Positions 24,311 to 36,089 of a stretch of 64,000 bases of DNA are shown here, in pieces. This DNA comes from Sciurus carolinensis (Eukaryota; Chordata; Mammalia; Rodentia; Sciuridae), in NCBI RefSeq assembly GCF_902686445.1, contig NC_062214.1, positions 45,021,454-45,085,453 on the forward strand. The letters run 5' to 3'. Below the pieces are notes generated by a model that saw nothing but the letters and a program-made list of their open reading frames with translations, did no database searches and was not told the DNA's origin. The position numbers and the translations under genes are program-made. The stretch's first letter is position 1. The number at the start of each line of letters is the position of its first letter.

Positions 24311-24557
24311 GGTGGCATTTGAAGGGAACCACATTTGTTTCTTGGATGAGGAAGGATGCAGAATAAGTATCTTCTGGGGTAGGAATGAGGGAAATATTCC
24401 TCCAGTGAATGGGTGCCTTAGAGAGATAACCCTGGTGGTGCCTTATATTTTTTTTTATCCTGTTTGTCTGTTATAAATTCAGCCACTTCAATCTTCCAGT
24501 GCCACCAACTTCCTTCTGCCTGCCAGGCTTATAGTCTAACCACATTGTTTTCATAAG
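24311..24557. other. Unique non-coding DNA
   Basis: Nothing recognised. Confidence 0.3.
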
Positions 24558-24752
24558 GTGAGTCAGGCTCTGTGGTCAGACTGTTCATGCTCCAAGACTC
24601 CCATTAATATTCATCTAACTGTGTGCTTCTGAGGAAGTCAGCCACCTCTCTGGGACTTCAAGGCCAAATGGTGACAACAGTGATATATATACACAAAGTA
24701 CTTAGTACAGTGCCTGGCACAAGCTGAGTCTTAGACAGGTATCAGTTACTAC
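24558..24752 (+). repeat. MIR SINE
   Basis: 'gtggtcagactgttcatgctcc', 'aactgtgtgcttctgaggaagtcagccacctctctgggactt', and 'aaagtacttagtacagtgcctggcacaagc' follow the MIR order from head to tail. Confidence 0.85.
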
Positions 24753-25962
24753 AGATCACTTCCAGCTCTGGAAGAAATCATGGGAGTTCCTGACTCCATC
24801 TTCCCCAGAGCAGCAGCAATCTTTTCTTCCAGTTCCTTCACATCTGTGAATCCTTGCTAAGAGAGATGTTTGATGCCATGGGCACTCCTGGTTGTACAGC
24901 AGAGTCAGCTAGCGATTAATTGGCATTGGTACTGGTCCCCACTCTAGGTGAAAAAGAGTCTGCGCAGTGCATTCTAGGAACAGATCACTGTACTGCTTCC
25001 TGACATGATGCTACTGTGCAGCTGGGGTTAAGTGTGGTTAAGGCAACGCAACACACACACTTCCCCTAAAGCCCTCTCACCTGCACAGGAGCATAGAATG
25101 AGAGGGCAGGGCCTCTAGAGGCCTGCAAGCACAAATGTGTCAGGTTTCTTTATCTCAAAAAGGGATGAAAATTCATGGCTTGGGTTTATTTTAATATCAA
25201 AGTACTGAGTACAGCTGATGATTTGCAAAGATATGTTATGCTCTCCTAGGACCTGTCTAGATCCCACCCATCAACTGGCTTCCCAATTTGAGAAGCTCTA
25301 ATTAGATGTCTGACTATCCCAGAAATGCCTGCACTTTATAAGGATATTTAAGAAGGCAGAAGAGCCTATGACACCCAAAGGGCGGTAGTTAGGATGGCAG
25401 AAGGGGCAGATAATGGGACAAAGGTATTAATCACATACTGGTTCTGCTATGTGGGACACTGAATGACAAGCATTCTGTTCCTGGAATTGGAAGCACAGGA
25501 GATCTCCCCTGGGACCTGAGCCTGGCTTCCAACTCAACTCGTGGCCTTGACCATTCCATATAATCTGGAAAGAGCTGCTTTTTCAAACTCTTGTTTTAAA
25601 AACAAAAAGACCAATTAACCCACATACTCAAATAGGCAATCATCACTGTGTCCACCTGTCAAGGATGGGTAAAGGAAACGACACTGTGGCCACCAAACAG
25701 CACCTCCCTCCACACAGCACCGAAACACTTAGGATGATCTTAAAATGTCAAATAGGTTTTCAAGATTCACTTTTCAGTGTGCTTTTAATTACAAATATAT
25801 TTAATTGGTTTGTCTAATACATTTTCTATTCTAAGAACTACAATGTAAAGAAGTACACTCTTACAAAGAAAAACTGACAATATCTAGCAAATGCTTTGGA
25901 AGAAACTTTAACAAGATTTGAACTTGTATTTTCTAAAAAGTTATACTCATGAGAGTCAAAAG
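24753..25962. other. Unique non-coding DNA
   Basis: No gene or repeat recognised. Confidence 0.35.
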
Positions 25963-25973
25963 TAATGCATTCT

Positions 25974-26160
25974 AGCTAGGCGTGGTGGCTCATGCCTGCT
26001 ATCCCAGTGGCTTGAGGCAGGAGGATCATAAATTCAAAGTCGGCCTCAGCAACTTAGCAAGGCCCTGTCTCAAAATAAAAAATTAAAGGGTTAGGGATTT
26101 GGCTCAGTGGTTAAGCATCCCTGGATTAAATTCCCAGTACAAAATAAATAAATAAATAAA
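25974..26160 (+). repeat. MEN / B1-dID SINE with 11-bp target duplication
   Basis: B1-like left half ('ctaggcgtggtggctcatgcctgctatccc'), linker 'cagcaacttagcaaggccctgtctcaaaataaa', ID-like right half and an (AAAT)n tail. Perfect TAATGCATTCT copies at 25963-25973 and 26161-26171. Confidence 0.95.
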
Positions 26161-26171
26161 TAATGCATTCT

Positions 26172-26640
26172 GCTAACATTGATCAATGCCTATCTGCTCT
26201 GAAAAAATATTTCTAAATGACTGAATTTATGTAGTTCATTTTCTTGTTAGAGTCAAAAATCTCTCTTCTATTTGAGAATCTTTTTAAAAAATTCCCTTTA
26301 ACGAGACTTGTCAGGAAAATTTTATATTCCTCCTTGACTACATGTTCTTTACTAAATAAAAACCAAGACACTTTGGATTTTTGAATAGATGTCTATATTT
26401 CTAGTTGTTATGAGTTTAGTGTTAAAAAGTGACAGTTATAAACAGAAAAATTTGTGTTTCTTTTTCCCTCTCCATTTTTTTCATTTTGATGGTTTCACTT
26501 AAAGTCAAGAAAAATAATTTGGAGAACTGAAAAAAAATTCTAAAAATCTTAAAAATTGAACACATATGGTGGTAGTTTTTTTTTTTTTAAAGCATCACAT
26601 CTTGTAGTAAGAGAGTATATTTTCAAACTAGGTTTTGAGA
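26172..26640. other. AT-rich unique DNA
   Basis: No feature recognised. Confidence 0.35.
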
Positions 26641-26897
26641 TTAATGAGAAGAAAGGAGGAGGAAGGGAGGAAAAGGAAAAATAAGAAGGTGAAGGGAAAG
26701 CATGGGAAGAAGAGGAGGAGAAAGGGAAGAAGAAAGAAAGTGGAGGAGGAAAAAGAGGGAAACATACAGAAATGATAAGAAGATGGATATAGTAATTACC
26801 CTAATTTGATCAAAAGTACACATTATAAGTGCACTGAAATATCACACTGTATCCCATAAATAGTTATAATTATTATGTGTTAATTAAAAGAAAAAAA
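26641..26897 (+). repeat. Old L1 3' end with GA-rich tract
   Basis: A 120-bp polypurine tract (26647-26765), then 'gatggatatagtaattaccctaatttgatca' and 'gaaatatcacactgtatcccataaatag', 'attattatgtgttaattaaaag', the classical L1 3' terminus. The minus frame of L/S/P residues is the pyrimidine strand. Confidence 0.7.
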
Positions 26898-26910
26898 TAC
26901 AAAGAGGGTA

Positions 26911-27609
26911 AGGAAAGAGGAGGAAAGCAGCACAAGTGCTGGGGAAAACCAGTGTGTTCACCCTTTTAGAGAAATGACATTGCACTGCTCAGCACCAGCC
27001 ATGGGTGATACAAAAGTGACAGGTTTAACATGTGGGTCAAACATTCCATTGGTCCAATGGTGCTATTTAAATGGTAAAATGACTTATTGAATTTAACTAG
27101 TTCCTGCAACTTCAAAATGTGTCTGGCCCCTGATAGGATGGGGACAACAGATGACTTCTCTGGAGTGATGAGTGACCAACCTGCTCCAGCTGGTTGTGCC
27201 CAAATGCACCTTTGGAAAATACTTTAAGGTCAAATTCTGCTCTGGAACTAGCTGGCCACCATGGGTCAGCTAAGTTTTAGTTTGATCACCTATTTGTTAT
27301 AATTCATAACCAACTTAAACTAGTCTCCTTGGTGACTGGCTTAGACAGCACTTTAATGATCTCTCTTGTAGATATTATTTTTTAAACAAAAATTGCATTT
27401 ATAAAGCAAAGATAATTTTTCCCCATTTATATTTTTCATTGCAATAAAATAAAAGTAGTTTTGAGTCCCCTTTTCATGAATTGGTAAATGGATGGAGCTA
27501 TACATTGCCCAGCACCAGAATGTGATTAGCTGTCTGGGCTGGTGGCAGTCTGAGAATTGGCCAACCTTGCAGGAGATTCAAAAGTGTCCCAGGTAAAGAT
27601 GTATTTCAT
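26911..27609. other. Unique non-coding DNA
   Basis: Nothing recognised apart from T/A-rich text. Confidence 0.35.
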
Positions 27610-27614
27610 TTGCT

Positions 27615-28167
27615 AATTGACTTTTATTTTTTTATTTTTACATATTTTAAAAATTTATTTTTATTGTAAACAAATGGGATACATCTTGTTTCTCTGTGCA
27701 TGAAGTAGAAGCATACCATTTGTGTAATCATACATTTACATAGGGTAATGGTATTTGATTCATTCTGTTATTTTTTCCTTCCCCCCCACCCCTCCCACCC
27801 CTCTTTTCCCTCTATACAGTCCCTCCTTCCTCCATTCTTGCCCCCCTACCACCCCCCATTATGTGTCACCATCTTCTTATCAGTGAAATCATTCGTCCTT
27901 TGGTTTTTTGAGATTGGCTTATCTCACTTAGCATGATATTCTCCAATTTCATCCATTTGCCTGCAGATGCCATACTTTTATTATCCTTTATGGCTGAGTA
28001 ATATTCCATTGTATATATATACCACAGTTTCTTTATCCATTCATCAATTGAAGGGCATCTAGGTTGGTTCCACAATCTGGCTATTGTGAATTGAGCAGCT
28101 ATGAACATTGATGTGGCTGCATCTCTGTAGTATGCTTATTTTAAGTTCTTTGGGTATAGGCCAAAGC
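27615..28167 (-). mobile_element. L1 3' end (ORF2 C-terminus plus 3' UTR), 5'-truncated
   Basis: Minus-strand L1. 27866-28108 still reads as the end of ORF2 with the hallmark 'YSAIKDNKSM', 'WMKLENIMLSEISQSQK' and 'MISL'. The 3' UTR follows with a C-rich strand at 27779-27860 (G-rich on the element strand). L1 similarity stops abruptly at about 28167, so only the last about 550 bp was inserted or kept. No activity possible. Confidence 0.88.
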
Positions 28168-29892
28168 CCGCACCATAAAAACAGGATTGGAGACACCGCA
28201 TATAATGAGCAAAAATAACATTCATTGGGCACAATGCCCAGAGAAACCAACTCAAACACAAGCCTAAAGGCTAGTGGTCACAAAGAGGGACCAAAATGTT
28301 CAATATGTGGTAAACTCAAAAGCAGAGGTTCCAGAGAAGCCTACAAAACACTACCCTGGGGTTCTGGCAGATGTCCTATGTCAAAGCAGTCAAACTTCCT
28401 TGCAGCAACCCATGCACACAGATTCCTCTGCATAGGAAATGGAGCTGTGTTCATATCTAGCACACACTTTTGCAATCCAAAACATTAGGTTGAGTTTTTT
28501 TCCCGTAGGTCAAAACCAGTCAAATATCAGCAATTTTGTGTACTTCACCCCAACATGGATCAGGGTGGGAGCTCATCCTGCAATTTGTCTCTAATATGTT
28601 GTCATCATAAATTTATTTTCTTGAGTACCTTAGAGAGGATAGGGTGGGTTAGTCTCTGCCTACCACATTGAGCCACATCAAGGAGCCTGAAGATCCCTGC
28701 CCCATGTCAACCACATCTCCAAGGATCGGTCTCATCCCTGACTATATTCTATCCTACAATCTTTGGAGAAGAGAGCAAAGAGCATCATTCTCCGTCTCAG
28801 GCTCCAATTATTCTTGCAACTCTTTGCCCCTTTTGCTTTTATGCTTACCATACATGGTGTACTTAACTCAAAACAGCTTTAACACTGATTTTCAAAGTTA
28901 TTAACTACATAATGGTTAAATGGAAAGACAAATACAGTTTTGCCCCCAGCAGTTCAGGTGGAGTTAGGTAAAAATACTTTTTGAAAAATGAATATTCAAG
29001 CACATTTTCTAATTATAGGACTAAGACAATGTAATGAAGAAAGCTGAATACAATATGAATATGGGACTCTATCATAGTTTAGGACAGAAAAAAATTCTAG
29101 GACTTAAAAGCACTTGACAGGGCAGAAAAGAGTTTAATCTTAACATTAAACAGTCCTTAAAAAAAGGCACATGACCCACTAAGTATGGGTTTTTAAGAAT
29201 CAAGATTAAACAAAGCCCAGTATTATGTAAGTACAATGCACTGATGAAAATGTAAAAATTAAAAATACAAATAAAGACTAAGCACCAAGATTTGATTAGA
29301 TTTGATTTGACATAGATGCTTTAAGTAAAGGACCATAGCTAGTTTGATAGCTATCATTTGTCATATAACATCAAATTTATCAGGTCTTCATATAGATCCT
29401 AACAAAACACCTCTAATTGCAGACTGGATTTTATAACATGCTAAAAAGTAAATAGATATTGAAACTTAAAAAACAGAGATACTGAAAAACAGTAATAATA
29501 TTTCTGACATTTTACCATTTCTGACTTTAATTTCAAAAGGGAAAAATTTCAAAACAACAAGTATATTTGTGGTACACCGAAAGGACATGCAATCTTTTAA
29601 AGTGAATCTTTAAAGTCAGAGAAGAGAGAGGTCATGAAAATAGATAAAAAATTTACTTCCTCAAAAAGTGATTTGACTTCAGATTTATGAATATATATTG
29701 AAAGAAAAAGTGAAGCTGCCTTGAAGTGAAGACTTAACAGAAGTTTGGTGAATTCACAATTAGCACCTACCATGGAGGGCTTTCTAGAATCTCAACATGA
29801 AAAACCTGGAATGCAAGTCTTATTCAACAACCTGAGGAGATAGAGAGCTTTTTACAAGCAAAGAGCACATTACGAAGTTCATTAATTAAACA
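28168..29892. other. Unassigned non-coding DNA
   Basis: A frame at 28225-28488 has a C-x2-C pair (CSICGK) but no full zinc-finger pattern. 28.5-29.8 kb is AT-rich. Could be degraded repeat; nothing firmly recognised. Confidence 0.3.
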
Positions 29893-30249
29893 GTGAGGGT
29901 GGAGCAGATGGATGCTACCTACGCTCGAATGACGCTAAATTGGGACAGAGGTTTGCAGTCCTTAATGAGGCTCCATAAAATGAATGATTACATAGTGATC
30001 ACAAGTAAACAAACCTGGGAGAAGAGCTGGATTATAGGGCAACAAGTCCTGCAACATGGTAACAAGAAAACCAACAAGCAACTGGAAGTATCTAATATGC
30101 AGGACACCTGCCTTGGGCCACTGATCACAGACCGTCCTCAGGGCTGGGGAAACCTGTACTGGTCTTCAAAGGGTCAAGCATGTTATGAAATGACAGTTCC
30201 GTGGGACAATAATATGAAAATGCCTGGCTATGGAAGTAAACAGAACTGA
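29893..30249 (+). other. Open frame of 118 codons, possible degraded retrocopy
   Basis: An ATG-to-stop frame in otherwise AT-rich DNA. I do not recognise it confidently. Parts are faintly reminiscent of calponin/transgelin CLIK repeats: 'VLQHGNKKTNKQ' against the LQMGTNKxASQ pattern, and a later 'EMTVP' against GMTAxG. The DNA order loosely follows such a cDNA. No start context, splice sites or intact domain support a working gene. If real it is an old, frameshifted retropseudogene; otherwise a chance frame. Confidence 0.18.
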
Positions 30250-31379
30250 AATCTTTTTTTGTCACACAAAAATGTGTTTTGAGAGACACTCAAGTTTCCT
30301 TTTATCTTCACAGAAAAACAGATATGCAAAATGTCAGGTACTTGGGTCTTTTAAACTAAAAGGCTTAGCAAAAGTAGCTAACCAGAAAATGTGGCATTGA
30401 GAGTATTTTTAATTCATATTTTCTCTGTCATTAATTCTTTACTTTCTCTACTATGTCAAATCCTTAAATGTTTTGGTCCTAATCAGTTTGTGATGTGCAT
30501 GAACTTGTGTGTTAAGATGTATTTTGAACTCATGGGGGATAAAACAAATTTATTTTGATATTATCCTTAAAATATTTGCTGGTGCCTAGAGCACATTTTG
30601 AAATTAAAAATATATTCTTTAGAGTGATCTACTATGTTTTCCAACTAAGACATAATAGAATTTCATTAATAGTAATTGGAAACTTTGGAACAAGAATAGC
30701 CAGGGGACACATAGTAGCTACACATATAGAGCAGTTTTAGAAGTCAGCAGAGGTTAGTGGCAATCCTCTTTGTCACTTTGGCCATTAAACCCTACTATGC
30801 CCTGTTATGTCCTAAGATGTTCTTATTTTGATCCTCATTTGCTTGGCTTTGGTTTTCTCTTTCTCATTATACATGGCCTTTACAGTAAGCTCTTTCAAGA
30901 AATCTATTTTAGACAGAGGTAGAGTATAAATAGATTCAACACACACAAATAAACATCCTGCTTGCAAAACCCCAGAAATATCACTATGATGAAATTATGT
31001 TCTCAGCTGATTATCAAGGCAAAAACACAATGAGTAACGTCAATTAGCTGCTTATTTTGGGCTACACTTTGTGATGAGATATGTCACTGAGAATATGTAA
31101 GCTTAATGTTTTCACTGATTTTTAATTTGGAAGCTACATGTATTTAGGTATAAGAGATATAGAAATGGTACCAAAATGGGAATATTTCCATTAGAATTTA
31201 CCATAGTTTTGTTTTTATCTTTATGTCATACAACTAGGGTTTAAAGGTTAGGACCCTTTGGTAACAGTACTGATAGAACATGCTAAAATCAAGAGGAATT
31301 GCTTTACTTTCTCAAGAGCTATGTCATCTTGATGGCTTCCTGTGCTTCAGTCAAAACTGGGGACAAGTGAGAAACAGCA
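30250..31379. other. AT-rich unique DNA
   Basis: No recognised feature. The sequence just after 30250 looks UTR-like (T/A-rich, 'aataa' words), which would fit a retrocopy, but this is not evidence on its own. Confidence 0.3.
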
Positions 31380-31550
31380 GGAGACCTTAGAGATAAGTTG
31401 GCCTGGGTTCCCTACTCAGCCCCACCCAGGTTATGGGTCCCAGCTCAAGCCCTGCTTTCTAGATATTCATTCTCTCCCTCTGTGGAGCAGGGGTAACACA
31501 ATCCCATTCTAAAGGGTTGTCTCTGAGAAAGGGCATAATGGTCCAATGGC
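31380..31550 (+). repeat. MIR-like SINE, diverged
   Basis: 'ctccctctgtggagcaggggtaacacaatcccattctaaagggttgtc' resembles the MIR core and 3' half. Confidence 0.4.
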
Positions 31551-31876
31551 CCTCATCCTCTGTGTGCTTTGATCAGACTACATTGTTGCACATTATCCAC
31601 TGATATCCCAAACTGCTTCTGGGAGCTAAGCTTGCCCATGGACCCATCAGTTGATGAGATTATTAGTCCAATGCAGACACTAACTAGTTACCAATAGTTC
31701 CACCTTAGCTGTGTCTCCACTTCTGTCCTGTTAAAATTATTTGCTTATTCATTACATTTTGTCTCACTTCATAAAGTGAGTGGAAATAGGATAAAATGCA
31801 AATGCCAGCATAGTAACAACAAAGTTCCCAAACTGGAAATTCCCATGCATACTATAATAGATTGATTTTAAGTACT

Positions 31877-31991
31877 TAAAATTTAGGTTATAAATTTACA
31901 CTCAACCAACCAATTTTCAAAATATAAAATTAATACATGGGCTGTTATAAAATAATTTCTATGAAATTTTGAATCACTTATGAAACTAGAT
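31877..31991 (+). repeat. Left arm of a 115-bp inverted repeat
   Basis: Starts 'taaaatttaggttataaatt' and ends 'cttatgaaactagat'. Its reverse complement is found at 32550-32664 with the same length, no gaps and two transition differences (about 98% identity). Confidence 0.97.
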
Positions 31992-32549
31992 TTTTTAGGT
32001 TCACCAAATATACACCAGCTTATTGCCAATGGCAATGGGCAAGGATATTAGAGAACACACACTGGAATTTTATACATTCTTGTTACATTTCCAGAAAATG
32101 GATTACCATAAGATGTACATTTGAATTTATATCTGTAGATGAGAAAGCAACATCTTCAAACTTGAAAATGGAACCCCAATGAAATATCATTGAGAATATG
32201 AGTTGCTATCCCTCTCTCAAAAATTTTCTGGGGATGGGAAAAGTACTATATTTTTAAAAATTCTGTATTATTCCAGGTTGAAGTTATTTTTAAAATTCAT
32301 TTGCCCAATTATGATTGTAAAAGCTTTCCTGGGTCAGACTATGAAACACTTAGTGATTAGGTCCATAATTAGAAAATGTCTAATCATTTTATGTTGGCAA
32401 TTCCTGACTCTTAAATGTTTCAATAAAATATTCAAGAGGGATTATTTTTAAAAAGTCAATATTTTGATCACTAATCCAAAGGAAGGACTGATGACATAAT
32501 GTAAACAATTGCTTATTTTAGTGCATACAATTTCAGATTAAATTTAGAT
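31992..32549. other. 558-bp spacer between inverted arms
   Basis: AT-rich, no transposase domain. An 82-residue plus-strand frame (32203-32451) is lysine/isoleucine-rich and not recognised. Similarity between the two sides stops sharply at both arm edges. Confidence 0.6.
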
Positions 32550-32664
32550 ATCTAGTTTCATAAGTGATTCAAAATTTCATAGAAATTATTTTATAACAGC
32601 CTATGTATTAATTTTATATTTTGAAAATTGGTTGATTGAGTGTAAATTTATAACCTAAATTTTA
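32550..32664 (-). repeat. Right arm of a 115-bp inverted repeat
   Basis: Reverse complement of 31877-31991. The two mismatches are a C/T and a G/A. No convincing target duplication flanks the 788-bp unit. Confidence 0.97.
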
Positions 32665-33099
32665 GTTGGGAAAATTTGGTTATTTTAATGTGTTATGCGA
32701 TCAGCAGACTAGGAGAGACTATACAATATCATATTCCACAAACAATCAATATTCCCTTATAACTTTAGAACATTACAATGTGAGGAGTCTGAAATGCTCC
32801 ACAAATAAATTGGTATATTGTTAGGCAGTAGTTTCTCTGGAACCTTAAAAACAGAAAGTTAACTTTTTCCTAACACTTTCAATTGTTCTACTAACATAAT
32901 ACCTTCAGGCTGTTTTCTAGAGGTTTGGGGGAAAAAAAAGTACCAAACTGAGAAATTCTTCCAATTTGAGAAAGGAATTAACACTTAAAGCTTAAAAATT
33001 CCTCTCAGTTGGAAGGAAAAAAAAATTTTAATGGAAATTTAATATCAACCCAAAGCCAAGCAAGACATTTTATATACTTTCAATAAGTGTAAAACACTT
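32665..33099. other. AT-rich unique DNA
   Basis: Nothing recognised. Confidence 0.35.
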
Positions 33100-33690
33100 T
33101 ATATATCAACCCAGAAACCATCTTTCGGAAGCCTTGCAATGAAGACTTTTTAGCCGGAGGGGTTAAAAGTGTGGGTGTGGAAGTCAGCTTTTGTTTGAAA
33201 AATTAGCAATGCTATGAGTCATCGTGCATTAGCTGCAGAAGAGTTTTGCATCTTGTACGAATCCAGACACCATATGCCATGCGAAGGCCTATTACTTTAT
33301 TCGGTGCCACCGCTGACAGGCAGCCACGTGGGTATCCCCAGCGGAAGGGCTGTCTCCTCCCGGCGGCGAGGACAGGAACCCAGTGAGCTGAACACATCCG
33401 ACATTGTACGGAGCAGCAGGAACAGCTGGTAAGCTAGCGAGCAGCAACGGCCAGCGAGGAGCGCGGATGCTAATGAGCCTGGCGACAATGCCGGCCTTCA
33501 GAGGGGCCAGCGCAATGTCTGCGTGTTCTCACAACAGCCTCGAGAGTAGAATCTGCTCGTTCATGCCTTCAGTCTCATTAAAACACCATACTGGTATTTG
33601 CAGTTTATCAAAATCTGTTGTAAATCACAAGTTATAAATCTCCCCAGCAGATCCGGCATGCTTTAAAAAGTTGCACTGAACTGTATATTC
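33100..33690. promoter_or_regulatory. CpG-retaining candidate enhancer or promoter
   Basis: About two dozen CpGs in 500 bp, far above the surrounding DNA, with moderate GC. Contains a perfect AP-1 site TGAGTCA (33215-33221), E-boxes CACGTG (33325-33330) and CAGCTG (33423-33428), and a homeodomain-like 'gctaatgag' (33469). A good splice-donor-like word follows the second E-box (G|GTAAGC, 33428-33434), so it could also be the first exon of a non-coding RNA. Frames of 60-80 codons exist on both strands and are not recognised. Confidence 0.5.
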
Positions 33691-33737
33691 AACTTAGGCG
33701 TCTTTCCATCCTGCAGGGGAAGGATTTAATGGGCAGT

Positions 33738-34062
33738 GGGACAGTGGGGTGCAGCGGGTTAACAGCACAGGCGGAGCAGCTGTTGCTGGGTTCAGGTCCT
33801 GGCTACCACTTACTAACTGTGTGGCCTCAGGCACGTTATTCAACCTCTCTGGGCTTCTGTTCCCTCCACTCTCTTTTTCAAATGTAATAAAATATATAAC
33901 ATAGTAAATTGCATTATATGACATTGAATTGTGTTTGCACAGTATACTCAGAATAATTGCTACCTTCCTTGTAGGATCTCTGAAAGGACCAATATTGAAT
34001 TGAATGACTGAATATTCAGATGAAGATCTTAGTGCCTGGAACTGAGCAGGTGCTGGAAGTTA
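33738..34062 (+). repeat. MIR SINE
   Basis: Near-complete order: 'cagcgggttaacagcacagg', 'gggttcaggtcctggctaccacttactaactgtgtggcctcaggcacg', 'ttcaacctctctgggcttctgttccc', and later 'cttagtgcctggaactgagcaggtgctgg'. An insertion separates core and tail. Confidence 0.85.
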
Positions 34063-35089
34063 AGTAAACTGATGTCTCTCCAGGGGACTGGAGCACAGAG
34101 CTCCAAGCAGCTTCACCCCTGGACTTGTTTTTCTCCCACAACATAAGACAGCTGCACATCTCATGAATGCGGGGTTTAAATGTTGGGTGGGGAAGTGTCT
34201 CTCAGGCACAATCGGACCACATTGCAGGGATGAAGGAAGTGATGGTGGGCTCTGGGGACTACAGGTGAGATCACCAGTGAAGAGTGGGTTTGGGGCTCCC
34301 AGATCCCACAGTACCTTGATGGTTCCAGGTTTACTAAAGGTTCTGTTTTGCTGAAAGGTGTTTATTTTGAACACTCCTCCTTCAATTAAGTCCCTGTAAC
34401 TTCTGCTCACCCTCCAAATGCCAGGAAAAAGGTTCCTCCTTGGGATGCTTTCCTTGAGGCTGGAGGTTGAACTCCCTATCACAGCCAGTATGAAACTGTG
34501 TGCAGTGCTCTTTGCTTTAACGTGCTGTCTTCAACAAAGGGCCCCTCAAGGAGGAGCACCATGCCTTTCATCTGTGGGCCTTCAGTAACAGCAAGTGCCT
34601 GGCAGACAGGAAATGGCCAATGGATATTTTGTTAAATGAATGAGCAAACTAAGGAAAAACTGCTTTTGGACTTGTCATTTTCAGAATTGGTGTCTGGGAG
34701 TGTGACATGACATGATCAGAAATTGTTGATCACTTCCTTGTCAAGATTTATTATTATTTTTTTTTAAAGCTCTTTGACTCTGAATTGAATGATCATCCCC
34801 AGCAGCAAATGTACCTTGCAGCTATACTTCCTAGGGCTGGGTGTGTTCAAGTATGAGAGAAGACTGCCTGGTTCCTGAGGGTAAACTTTTCTCCTTGAGA
34901 GTTTTTTTGTGAGCTAAGCTCAACTCAGGGTCTCGAAAGGTGACATGCGTACTTTTTGAAAACCAGAAAGGATTCAGATGCCCAGGGAGTACAAATCAGC
35001 CAAAGTGGCCTTAAAGGTGAGATGACCTGCTCATAGAGCTTTGGCTATGGAGACTGAAATAAAGCTAACATTCCAGGGTAATTAAACTT
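34063..35089. other. Unique DNA with unsupported 140-codon frame
   Basis: Minus frame 34060-34482 is long for random DNA but starts inside a MIR tail and has no domain signature. 34590-34650 ('gtgcctggcagacaggaaatgg...gttaaatgaatgagc') is a MIR/L2-like 3' tail. Otherwise nothing. Confidence 0.35.
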
Positions 35090-35090
35090 A

Positions 35091-35222
35091 AAGCCTAGAA
35101 TGGTGGTGTGAGTCTGTAGTCCCATCTACTCAGGAGGGTAAGGTAGGAGGACTGCTTGAGCCCAGGATTTGGAGGCCAGTCTGGCCAACATAGCAAGAAC
35201 CCTGTCTTGGGAAAAAAAACAA
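35091..35222 (+). repeat. B1-like 7SL-derived SINE monomer
   Basis: 'gcctagaatggtggtgtgagtctgtagtcccatctactcaggaggg', 'ggactgcttgagcccagga', 'ggccagtctggccaacatagcaag', and an A tail. It lacks the ID half of the MEN elements, so it is an older monomer. Confidence 0.85.
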
Positions 35223-36089
35223 AGTATGATCATAAACATCCTAAGGATCTTTGTGTAAAATACAGTGGGTAATCTCTTGATGAATAAAGCATGTTTTAAT
35301 TTGGAGACTGAATTTGCAGAGGAAATCATAGTCCTTTCTGGCCAAGAGGCAGCTGCTGGGCTCTTACCTGCAGCATGCATAAGACTGGGGCTTCATTTGC
35401 CTATTCCTTGTAGGATAGGCATACAACAGCAGCTAGTGCTGATTCTGGCTCACACTGGTTGTGTCCTTTATATTTGCCTTCTTTAGATCTGCCCTAACTT
35501 CTTGTTGTATCCTGAATTCCACAGACAAACTCATGATATCGAGGTAAGGAAATGAGGACAGGAAGCCTCATAAAGAGCCAGAAGGAAATTTTTATGACTC
35601 CCTATCAGGCTTTTGGGGAAGTTCCAAAGCTCATTCCCAGGTGGAGGCTCCTGAGGCATCTGTGGTCCTGGAAGAGCCTAGTCTGCATCCTTGAGTCTCC
35701 CAAGTGATCATAGTCATTCAAAGACAGAAATGACAAACAATTTTCACTGTCTTCTAATGCTTTAGGAATAGATGCAACAGGAAGAAAGCTCTTCAGTTAT
35801 TGAGATTTCAAAAATTTTAAAAAATGGAAATAATTACAGCACAATGCCCAACAGTAGATACAACTGCCCAGGATGCAGTGATGGCCAGGAGTAGCACTAA
35901 ACAGAGAGAGCTGGTACCTATGTATCTGGAATTCACATATGTACATACACCTATGCATGCATGCAGGGACAAACACATATGTAGGAGCACACATATTCTC
36001 CAGGCAGAATCCATCTCCTGAATCAAATTTCAGAGGAATGATGATTTACGGCAGAGATGATCAAAACTACACATTACAAACAGAATGTG
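35223..36089. other. Unique non-coding DNA
   Basis: Contains short frames and 'gtacatacacctatgcatgcatgc' low-complexity text at 35941. No gene supported. Confidence 0.35.

Noticed and set aside
26647..26765. GA-rich tract as an independent regulatory GAGA element
   Set aside because: It sits just before an L1 3' terminus, so it is better explained as L1 3' UTR polypurine sequence.
28225..28488. Zinc-knuckle-like C-x2-C in a short frame, suggesting retroviral gag
   Set aside because: Only two cysteines in the right spacing, no His/Cys partner and no neighbouring pol or LTR.
34060..34482. 140-codon minus-strand frame
   Set aside because: Begins in a MIR tail, no recognisable domain, no splice or promoter context; long frames of this size arise by chance in 64 kb.
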